Below, in pieces: positions 41,301 to 51,242 of a stretch of 64,000 bases of DNA. Below the pieces are notes generated by a model. The model worked only from the letters and a program-made list of their open reading frames with translations, was not told where the DNA came from and made no database searches. Each line of letters starts with the position of its first letter. Position 1 is the first letter of the stretch. Position numbers and translations under genes: made by a program. Source of the DNA: Lithodes maja (lineage: Eukaryota > Arthropoda > Malacostraca > Decapoda > Lithodidae); NCBI GenBank assembly GCA_037953745.1, contig JBAKBP010007982.1:1-64000 (forward strand), in the 5' to 3' direction.

Positions 41301-43471
41301 TTACATCCAAATTGTTCAAGCAAACCCTTCAGTTGCACGGTATATGTTCTGTAGTGTCGTCAGCCTACCATCCCGAGAGTCAGGGAGTCTTGGAGCGGTG
41401 GCACTCGACCCTGAAGAGTATGCTACGCTGTTACTGTGCAGAACATGACACTGATTGGGATTTGGGTCTGCCGTATGTTCTGTTCGCTGCACGTGAAGTC
41501 CCAGGAGAGAGCCTGGGGTTCAGTCCAAATCAACTAGTCTTTGGCCATAATGTGAGAGGACCTTTAAGTATGGTGAAAGAGATCTGGGAGGGCGAAGAGA
41601 AGCCGGGGTCTGTACTTAAATATATCCTTGGGAGCCGGGAGAGACTTATAGGTTGCATGGCAGCGGCAGGTAATAACTTGGTTAATGCACAGGCGGTCAT
41701 GAAGCACCAGTATGACGCCAAGGTGAGGCTTCGGGAGTTTTCGGTGGGTCAGGAGGTAATGTTGCTTTTACCTTTGCCTGGACACCCCCTTTCTGCCAAG
41801 TTTATTGGGCCGTATGTGGTGGCTAAGAAACTGTCCGACCTTGATTATCTCGTTGCAACACCTGACCGTAGAAAAAAACATCAGTTATGTCATGTTAACC
41901 TCATGAAAGAGTATGTGAGACGCCCCTCAGAGCCTCTCACTGTCCCTGTGCTGGCCTGCAGCGGCCAGGGTGGAGAAGGAGGTGGGGACAGTCATGCTGC
42001 TGAGGAGGATAGCTGGGACTGTGTCATTTCCGCGGAACAGTGGGCGGGGAATACTGAACAAGAGGCTAGGCAAGCTGTAAGTCACCTGCCTGAGCACCAG
42101 GGTGCTGCTGTCCTAGGCCTGTTCAGGTCATACCCCTCTGTTTTCGCCGAACACCCAGGTCTCACTACTCAGGTAACGCACGACGTGGACGTCGGTGATA
42201 ATGTGCCCTTCAAGTCAGTGCCCTACCGTGTGCCCCCGGTAAAGTTGCCAGCTTTACGGGAGGAGTTAAAGTACATGGTTGAGAGAGGGATGATCACTGA
42301 AGGTTATGTGAAGTGGACATCACCCGTCACGTTGCAGCCAAAACCTGACGGCAAGGTGCGGTTCTGCATAGATTTTCGTAGGCTAAATGGCTTGACCACT
42401 ACCAACCCTTACCCTTTGCCTCGAGTTGACGACAGCGTGGACAAGATAGGGAATGCAAAGTACCTTACTAAAATTGATCTTGTAAAAGGCTACTGGCAAG
42501 TACCCCTGTCGGACCGAGCTAAGCAAGTTTGTGGTTTTGTGGTAGATGGCAAGACCTACCAATGTAACGTAATGCCTTATGGGCTTAAGAACGCACCTGC
42601 CACGTTTCAGAACCTGATGAACGATATTTGTGACGAAATCCCTAACTGCACGGTCTACCTTGATGACGTGATAGTGTATGATGACAATTTTGAAAATCAC
42701 CTAAGGCACTTAGAGACCCTGTTTGGGAAGTTGCACGATGCTGGGCTGGTGGTGAACCTGAGGAAGTGCGAGTTTGTAAAGGCTACTGTGCAGTATCTTG
42801 GCTTCGTGGTCGGGTTAGGCCGGGTGTGCCCCCCCCTGAGCAAGATACAGGCTATCAATATGTTTCCCAGGCCCACCACTAAGCGCCAGGTCATGCGGTT
42901 CCTAGGTATGATAGGCTATTATAGGCACTTCATCCGGGGATATTCTACTGTCTTAGCACCGTTAACTGATCTACTGTCGAAGTCAGTGAAGTTCTGTTGG
43001 GCTGCGGAGTGTCAGAGGGCTTTCGACCTAGTCAAGCACCTGCTGTGTACACATCCGATTTTGAGAGCCCCAGACTTCTCCAGGAGTTTTCAGCTGGCGA
43101 CTAATGCCAGCGGTGTGGATGCCGGGGCAGTGTTACTGCAGACTGATTCCGAGGGCTTGGAACACCCAGTGAGCTTCTTTTCTCGCAAGTTTAATTCGGC
43201 ACAAAGGAATTACTCGACTATAGAGAAGGAGCTTCTTGCTATCGTTTTGTCGCTCAAACATTTCGAAGTTTATGTTCCAGCCTACGGCCCGGTAGTGACG
43301 ATTTATACGGACCATCATCCCTTGAAATTCCTAAATCAGTTTCACAATCGGAATATGCGGTTGACCAGGTGGTCCCTAATGCTCCAAGAGTATAATCTCA
43401 ACATTCAGCATATTGCCGGGAGTGAGAACGTGATAGCAGATTGTCTATCAAGGGTTGATGATCCAGGATAG
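38327..43471 (+). CDS. LTR retrotransposon copy B gag-pol polyprotein, uninterrupted, 1,714 aa
   Basis: Single frame with no gag/pol frameshift. Approximate residues: gag 1-480 with a Q/E-rich repeat (two 15-residue units, near 173-202); CCHC C482-C495; protease D569 in DTGAS; integrase zinc finger (H857, C894, C897) and catalytic D928, D987, E1023 (D-x58-D-x35-E); GPY/F module G1161-Y1163; reverse transcriptase with LPRVDD, KIDLVKGYW and YLDD at 1444-1447; RNase H to the end. Integrase precedes RT, the reverse of ordinary Gypsy order and like Copia, yet the GPY/F module and RT are Gypsy-type; Gmr1-type elements are known for this. The first RNase H catalytic position reads ATNASG (N1593), whereas A, C and D have Asp, and a Gly nearby has become Asp. 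The open frame is therefore not proof of activity. The first ATG lies in an acceptor-like TTTTATGAACAG; the Met at residue 10 (MSNDSS) is an alternative start. Confidence 0.93.
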   Translation: MNSNCITSTMSNDSSFTGEDNTVQPSNQQVQQMFREGSVISGERDARAFLQTPLTEQRLQAIDCYGLRCLATVLGRDCPDSWPKKNLVACLLGDGDGAVGGVGSWGVPSKPPFHSTPELGPQPASLSTMQQEGSQGQAGLPVNTSRCGSLILCSPPPGLSPEMLFQLELAKFKLQETQIKQASIERIKLQETQIQQASIERIEVARIQANQDATRYQAEMDVEKSRVETTGRHLGGGHRVTDSLSHLIKLVPAFDETAVTEFFARFEKKCREYDWPEVKWAALVSSRLVGKGLKAYDALSLDESVVYGLVKEAVLRAYELQPETYRLKFRGVNKKSDVSFMEHARDLTDACNNWFRSEHAESAEEIKQLFYLEQFYKCTGTDLTLNIKEKCPKTVEEAAKMADFRLSLIRGCGAAQRAESGQNGRYTPPTRVFDNNKSYDTHNHTKCIAPNNTYKHKPLPFTKGQAPSSPAQGKKPIGDVKCYKCQKLGHYSRECPSNTPAKPVSLVHSIGVSLKAAATARGRLSAAEAHAVKKRTEGSTPVRDTFCSHRGHGFVSWGSELRRVDLLRDTGASQTLLRNFTGKPINAARVVVVQGINATRSYPLVRLELRVGEVCRELDVGIVECLPVEGVDLLLGNDFAVPTSGTPPLVVAERAADVDGENREWVGRCQQDEMACVVTRSRSAAPAQPSTQPRGQWRKDQEKVAKGRKRDIDSAALLGDSVLGPIINTGVDSGPDMVCNKAELGKTSREARAVARATKAVEPTSRGNVLLQNHLDALTPRDISEQQLQDASLARYSNGAIELEEDGDAKPGDFFRLNRILYRRFLDPKSKWEGGARVVDQVVVPNKYRESLLCLAHDVPVAGHLGVTKTLAALGRFFWWPGVKADVCAWVAGCATCQTTGKPNQTIPKAPLFPIPVTGPPFSKVVVDLVGPFPPTSSGNKFLLTIIDVATRYPDAYPMRNGSAKAVVKNLLLFCSRYGFPREVQSDQGSNFTSKLFKQTLQLHGICSVVSSAYHPESQGVLERWHSTLKSMLRCYCAEHDTDWDLGLPYVLFAAREVPGESLGFSPNQLVFGHNVRGPLSMVKEIWEGEEKPGSVLKYILGSRERLIGCMAAAGNNLVNAQAVMKHQYDAKVRLREFSVGQEVMLLLPLPGHPLSAKFIGPYVVAKKLSDLDYLVATPDRRKKHQLCHVNLMKEYVRRPSEPLTVPVLACSGQGGEGGGDSHAAEEDSWDCVISAEQWAGNTEQEARQAVSHLPEHQGAAVLGLFRSYPSVFAEHPGLTTQVTHDVDVGDNVPFKSVPYRVPPVKLPALREELKYMVERGMITEGYVKWTSPVTLQPKPDGKVRFCIDFRRLNGLTTTNPYPLPRVDDSVDKIGNAKYLTKIDLVKGYWQVPLSDRAKQVCGFVVDGKTYQCNVMPYGLKNAPATFQNLMNDICDEIPNCTVYLDDVIVYDDNFENHLRHLETLFGKLHDAGLVVNLRKCEFVKATVQYLGFVVGLGRVCPPLSKIQAINMFPRPTTKRQVMRFLGMIGYYRHFIRGYSTVLAPLTDLLSKSVKFCWAAECQRAFDLVKHLLCTHPILRAPDFSRSFQLATNASGVDAGAVLLQTDSEGLEHPVSFFSRKFNSAQRNYSTIEKELLAIVLSLKHFEVYVPAYGPVVTIYTDHHPLKFLNQFHNRNMRLTRWSLMLQEYNLNIQHIAGSENVIADCLSRVDDPG
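38843..38932 (+). repeat. 45-bp gag coding repeat, two units (copy B)
   Basis: Two units of AAGCTGCAGGAGACTCAGAT.. encoding KLQETQIKQASIERI then KLQETQIQQASIERI. Copy A has one unit at 31406-31450 and copy C has four at about 55789-55965. It looks like a Q-rich helical segment that expands in steps of one unit. Confidence 0.9.
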
Positions 43472-43743
43472 TCGTGCACGGTGTGTGGATTGAGCAGGAG
43501 TAAAATTAGGCTATTATAACGCCGTCCAAAAAGATTATAAAACAATAAAATAAACGAGAAATTTTTTTTTAGTTTTGTAAGTCTTTATTGTTGTAGCATG
43601 ATGCATGCGATATTGTGTTTTATGTATAATTCACACTTCAGTTGTTGTGCACCTTTTGCAATTAGTGGCAGCTAAGGGTAGCAGGTCGGTTGGTTGCCTG
43701 TCAGATTTTGATAATGCTTCTAAGGTCGATTATCTAAAATCTT

Positions 43744-43751
43744 GGGGGGGC
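43744..43751 (+). promoter_or_regulatory. Polypurine tract before 3' LTR, copy B
   Basis: A run of seven G followed by C directly before the LTR TGTG start, in the position expected for plus-strand priming. Equivalent G/C-runs precede the LTRs of the other copies. Confidence 0.55.
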
Positions 43752-45559
43752 TGTGACGCACCCAGTGTGTGGCAACGCAACCTGATTGTACTCCTTGGTA
43801 CTCCACTGTACCGCCACGGTACCGCGCTGTACCGTGCTGGCTGCTTATATTGAGTGTGACAACGTATAACTATGTTCTTTGTATCTCTGCAAAGGTCTCG
43901 TCATGTGCTAACCAGTGGTGGGTTTTGTTTTAAGCCATGTCGAGACCTTCCATTTAATATGTAGTATCAATAGAGAAGTTGATAGATAAGACAATAGGAA
44001 TTCAGAGAGAGAGAGTGAGTTAGTCTTCAGAGCGAGAGGGTAGCAGCGCGCCGCGCTGCCGGGGGGGTGGTTGCCAGACGTATGGACTGGTTGGCAGCCT
44101 TGCGCTTATAGCTAGGCGCGACAGGGTTGGTAGTCCATTGCCGCCTGCCTATGCTGCCTGGGCTGCCCATGTTGTCGTACTGCACATTGCCTGGAGGCTC
44201 GCTGTGTGCTCTATGACCAGGTTGCCTAGAACCTTTGAGATTCTAACATCCCTTGCCCTCTCTCCCAACTTCTCACGGTTGCACTCTTTCTCTCTGACGA
44301 CATTACTCTCATTTCATTCTTCTCTCTATTTAAATGCATAACCTTCCCTTGAGGTCCTAAAGGAGTTTCAGCACTCACCTCTCGTATTACTCTTAGGACA
44401 AGCATATATTTACATGTATTAGATTTAAGGGGTTAATGTGAACAGCGATCTTCTTGATGAGGATAGTTGGTGAACGTTCTACATGTTCACGAGTTATATG
44501 CCCAGCTCATCATCCAATTTGTGACTAGACTAGTGCCATGTGTAAGAGCCCGACCATGCCCAGGAGTTGTCTGTAGAGGGGCGAGGACTTAGCCTTGATT
44601 TGCCTACCGAGCCAGGAGCGAGTGCAGTACCAGAGACTACAGCTCGCTCGTAGTGCCGGTATAGTAGAGTAACGTAATTTATCTGTCCTTGTGTTCTCTG
44701 CAGTCTTTTCCTGGGTTCTCGCTTTCGGTGCTGGGACTCGTTGTTCCTGTGACTTGGCCTGCTAGCTAGAACACATGGGGATGATGAGTGGGTGATATCT
44801 TTATTTTACTATGCATTGCAGCTCTCTTTAAGTTTATGTATGTAACACTTTACAATACACATTACTCACACACAAGACAACACTATTAATACTTTCATGT
44901 ATCAATTAACTGCACTGTCGTTTTGCTGCTGTGTCCGGAGTTCTGTTGCGTAGGGCGCATACGGACTCAGAGGGGAGACAGAGTGAGAGAAGCGAAGTAG
45001 CCTATGCGGTAGTAGGCTACCGGCGCAGTACTGTTGCCTGCAACCTTTTAGTTATTCCAAGTATAGATTCATTATTATAATAAGTGACTACTATTTATGT
45101 TCCTTCCATGTGTATTATTAGGTATCTACTGGATCATGAACATCTTGTATGCTACATGCTAGTGCATGTTAGTAGGGGACAGTTATTCTAGTGCACACGC
45201 TTTCAAGTAGGCGTGTACATTTGTCATTTAGCATTTCACTGTCATACCTTTAGCCTGCTTCTATTCTACATTATTAGAGGCTTAATATTAACTTAGTTTC
45301 TTGAGTATTGCATTTCTTTAGTAATAACGTAACCTATAACTGTCTGAGGGAGTTTAGCCTCATAGCCTACCCCTGTTGTACACTTTCGCCGAGTTAAGGT
45401 ACCTCGTTACCATAGACGATAACTCTGTAGGGCGTTGGTGCTTTTGTTGTCTGGAGCATATAGTATTTGGGACTGGAATCGAGCGTGTCGTTGTCACATA
45501 AGCCATTTCTGTCCTACGATCAAGAATCCCGAATATGTATTGCCGATCCAGCCGTAACA
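43752..45559 (+). repeat. LTR 3 (3' LTR of copy B)
   Basis: About 1,808 bp, TGTGACGCACCC to CCGTAACA. It shares variants with LTR 6 (for example AGCAGCGCGCCGCGCTGCC) that LTR 1 and LTR 2 lack. The host flank GGTTATAG follows and does not match the left flank of LTR 1. Confidence 0.93.
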
Positions 45560-46020
45560 GGTTATAGAGGGCTTGGTGAGGAATATGGGTATGTTGATGG
45601 ATGTCGTTAAGGATGATGAGGTTATCGGTTTGGTTTTGTAGTACCAGCCCTCTGTCTGTGTCGGGGTTGTCGACAAACCAGGTATCCTCTGCCAGTTTAG
45701 GTTGTGTATGTCTACTTCATTTGGCAGTTCCATAAATTGACCAAGCTTTTGAAAAAAGAAATGCTTAATCTTGTGTGTGACTGTCTAGCATTTTTGTTTG
45801 ATTTTATAACCATTCTTTGTATTTTAATTCGAATTTTCTATTATGAAGAAGTTACTGAAATATTTATTAATTAGTAATGATGACGATGAAAATATTAATA
45901 ATAAAAATAATAAAAATAATAATAATTATAGTACTAATACTGGTAACCAAACACAAACAATAATAGTGATAATAATATATCTAAGCATAAGCTAAAACAT
46001 ATATATACATATTATTGCAG
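45560..46020. other. Intron-like sequence; no recognised element
   Basis: Host DNA between LTR 3 and the first nucleotidyltransferase exon. A 79-codon minus-strand frame starting in it (to 45733) has no motif that I know. AT-rich from 45840 on, ending in a pyrimidine-poor but acceptable TTATTGCAG acceptor. Confidence 0.5.
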
Positions 46021-46095
46021 AGAACGCGTGCAGTAAAACAACTGTTGAATGAAGTAGATGCAAATGTTGTTCCCAAGGTTCATGCTAATGCTAAG
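46021..46095 (+). CDS. Mab-21/cGAS-like nucleotidyltransferase, exon a
   Basis: Flanked by ATTATTGCAG upstream and a GTAAGT donor downstream. It is 75 bp and translates to 25 residues (RTRAVKQLLNEVDANVV then PKVHANAK), a short helix preceding the catalytic core of exon b. Phase 0 at both ends, as are the next two exons. Earlier exons, including the start codon, are not recognised; they may lie beyond the LTR array. I infer its membership from exon b. Confidence 0.6.
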
Positions 46096-47052
46096 GTAAG
46101 TTATTGTAGTTGTAAATATTTTCATATCATACCATAACATAAATTTGTTTGTGCCGCATTGTGGTTCCCAAGCAGGACGATACAGAAGGGTGGTATCCTC
46201 ACACCCATTAGTTGTTCTATGTGTAAGGAGATAAGAAGGCAAAGACATAACATTATTATAAAGTAACTGATAATTATCGAAGCCATCAAAGTACCTATAC
46301 TCGATTAGACATATTCTTGATTATGTGGGAACTGCTCCAGGACACACTAGCCCCATCCTGAAACCATTTTATTTTTCTCAGGGTCAACTTACATGCCTTC
46401 ACTTTTCATGTGCTTAGGAAAAGATGCATGCATGATATCATGTGACAATAAGGTAGCCAGTTGTTGTTGTTGATCCCCAGGCTGTCTGGCCGAGCAGCCC
46501 CAAGGTCCCAAGCAAGGCCAAGGCCATAACCGGGCACCCCCACAGAATCCTCCCAGCTTTACCACTAACGAATGCGCAGGTGACCAAAGCCACTCCCAGG
46601 CGAGGGGCTGAGGAGAGTGCGGAAACACCTGGGACACCGAAGTCCCTCCCAGGGCCATGTGCCCCATAACAGTTGCCAGTTGCAGGTTTTGGTCATGCAA
46701 CCACCTCTCTATCTAGATAGGAAGTTCTACACTGTCACTTAAACTTTACGGGTGGAAATAATTGGTCAAATAAGGTATGGCCAGAAGGTGGTGGCAATGG
46801 TAGCTCAAATTATAATGCATGATCTAGCACATCGTTCTTTAATATGCCAGACTATTTTTTAATAAATTAAATTTGACCTAATCTGTCAAATGTATAACTT
46901 TATTCAAGCCTTTGGAACTAGTAATTTGTGAGAAGTAAATATATTTTAATGATCATACCTAATGGTTTAAGCTAAGTCAGTATTGAATTAGATCTATATT
47001 CACGAGATATACACTGTAGTTGGACTAATATTTACTGTTTTCTTGTGTCCAG
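46096..47052. other. Intron between exons a and b
   Basis: GTAAGT...CCAG intron of about 957 bp with a SINE-like repeat at 46461-46672 and otherwise unique AT-rich sequence. Confidence 0.55.
46461..46672 (-). mobile_element. SINE-like repeat with (AAC)n tail, minus orientation
   Basis: Reverse complement of the repeat at 47936-48139: shared GGGGCAC.GGCC, CACCTG, TTAGTGGTAA, GTTATGGCCTTGGCCTTGC and a CCTGGGGA tail followed by AACAACAACAA. No clear A or B box, so the source RNA is unknown. Confidence 0.7.
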
Positions 47053-47235
47053 GCAGTGAACCAAGTAGTGTCAGAGCTCTCCAGGTGGTTCAGCGACTTA
47101 AGTCCTGAACACATCTTGCACGGAGCCAATGTGATGCACGGGGGCAGCGCTTATGAGGGACTCTCGGTCTCGGAGAAAACTGATTTCGACATCATCATCA
47201 GTCTCAATAGTCCCTACGTTATTGACAACTTCGAG
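47053..47235 (+). CDS. Mab-21/cGAS-like nucleotidyltransferase, exon b (catalytic core)
   Basis: 183 bp, 61 codons, phase 0 at both ends. It encodes AVNQVVSELSRWFSDL, then HGANVMHGGSAYEGL, VSEKTDFDIIISLNSPY and VIDNFE. The GGS...(about 12 residues)..DFD pattern is the nucleotidyltransferase signature of the Mab-21 family, including cGAS and cGAS-like receptors: GGS positions the nucleotide and the two acidic residues of DFD bind metal. cGAS-like receptors make cyclic dinucleotides in response to nucleic acid; other Mab-21 proteins act in development. Which kind this is cannot be told from three exons. The 3' splice donor appears to be GC rather than GT (GAG followed by GCAAGA). Read on, the frame runs to a stop at 47280. 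The gene lies between two oppositely oriented LTR arrays. Confidence 0.72.
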
Positions 47236-48412
47236 GCAAGATATATTTTAAATAGCTTATGCTCTCCCTTCTCTCTTTGACATCATTGTTAGTGTCAATA
47301 ATTCCTATGTTATTGACAACTTTTGAGTTTTGAGTTCACAGATAGCATAATAGTCTGTTATCCTTTTTTCTTAATTTTCGTTCCTTCTATTATTGAGAAT
47401 TTTATGGTGAGATTATCGTTCGTATTATCTTATACCTCTTTGACATTAAGGCTACACAATAAGTTTCTAATTGTGGTGTTCAAGCATGGTAAGGGGAAAA
47501 TGTAGGAAACTGACAGTGTAGACACAGAACACTGGTGCATCATCCCTGCTTTGTTATCAAGTTGAAAAACTGTTGTGTGGTGTATTCAGACACAACACTT
47601 GGTTGCTGGGCGGGTGCCCTACCCCGAAAGGAGTTGAAATAGGGGAGCTATCCCCCCGCCAAAGGCGGCTTTCTAGGGCCTTTCCTATCTGATGCTGAGA
47701 GGATTGGGTTCTAGTCATCTGGTGATGGGCTGGTCTATCAGAGTGAGAGCTGAGCGATCTCTGCCATAACCATAGCTTACTCTGACTGTTCCTATTACTC
47801 ATATATTTTCTAGATCTCAAGTGATGGCGTCTTTTCCGTGGATTGACCTTCCTACTGTCAACCCTGAGGTTGGCAGATTGCGAGCCAAAGCGTTACATTT
47901 TTCCTTTGCCCCTCAACTTTTCCTTCATAATTGCTGAGGGGCACAGGGCCTTGAGTGGGGCTTTGGTTTCCTGGGCGTTTCCGCACCCTCCTCAGCTCCC
48001 TGCCTTGGAGTGGCTTCGGTCACCTGGGCTTCATTAGTGGTAAGCAGGGAGGGCTCTGTGGGGGCGCTCAGTTATGGCCTTGGCCTTGCTCGGGACCTCG
48101 GTTGCTCGGCCATAAAGCCTGGGGAACAACAACAACAATACTTGGTTACTGTTATTGTGAACAAGCCTGTAAACACTATACAGGTAGCCTATCTCCTCAC
48201 TAATTTGTATGTTATATAAACAAACGCTGTAAAGAATAGTGTATTCTTTATGGAATCCTTTCTTTTCTCTAATTTCAATATCAATTTTAGAAAAGGCCAA
48301 TGTTATTGAAAATGTCAACAAATTTCCTGTTAGGAAACTCCTTCATAAATACAAATTAATGTGAATTTTATTTTTACTTTCCGAGTTGAGCATCGTAGGT
48401 TTACATTTTCAG
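47236..48412. other. Intron between exons b and c
   Basis: GC-AG intron of about 1.18 kb. It contains an apparent partial echo of the end of exon b (ATCATTGTTAGTGTCAATAA, TATTGACAAC at 47282-47325) and a SINE-like repeat at 47936-48139. The short open frames in it have no motif. Confidence 0.55.
47936..48139 (+). mobile_element. SINE-like repeat with (AAC)n tail, plus orientation
   Basis: Sister of 46461-46672 in opposite orientation; ends CCTGGGGAACAACAACAACA. The two copies bracket exon b as an inverted pair. Confidence 0.7.
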
Positions 48413-48529
48413 GTAGCACGTGATTACAGCAACTTCATCACGCTGAGATGGAAAACGGTGCAGGGACCCTCAGACAAAAAGGGTTACTTGGATGCTGAAG
48501 AACTACAGAAACAGCTGTTTACTGAGTTA
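48413..48529 (+). CDS. Mab-21/cGAS-like nucleotidyltransferase, exon c
   Basis: 117 bp, 39 codons, phase 0. The acceptor is TTACATTTTCAG and the donor is GTATAT after CTGAGTTA. It encodes VARDYSNFITLRWK, TVQGPSDKKGYLDAEEL and QKQLFTEL. An aromatic FITLRW strand followed by GYLDAEELQKQLF fits the segment after the catalytic core in Mab-21 proteins, where a short loop leads to a helix. Downstream exons are not visible before the LTR array at 49157, so the gene is either interrupted within an intron or truncated. Confidence 0.62.
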
Positions 48530-50963
<2,434 letters not shown>

Positions 50964-51242
50964 GCCCCCCCAAGATTTTAGATAATCGACCTTAGAAACA
51001 TTATCAAAATCTGACAGGCAACCAACCGACCTGCTACCCATAATTGCAAAAGGTGCACAACAACTGAAGTGTGAATTATACATAAAACACAATATCGCAT
51101 GCACCATGCTACAACAATAAAGACATACAAAACTAAAACAAAAAGAAAGAGTTTTCTCGTTTATTTTATTGTTTTATAATCTTTTTGGACGGCGTTATGA
51201 TAGCCTAATTTTACTCCTGCTCAACCCACACACCGTGCACGA

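Noticed and set aside
28841..45559. Two independent full LTR insertions side by side
   Set aside because: Only three LTRs occur and the middle one is shared, so the layout is better explained by LTR recombination.
47056..47505. Single-exon gene reading through exon b
   Set aside because: Family-like residues stop at FE; the frame then enters AT-rich sequence and a stop, so splicing is the better model.
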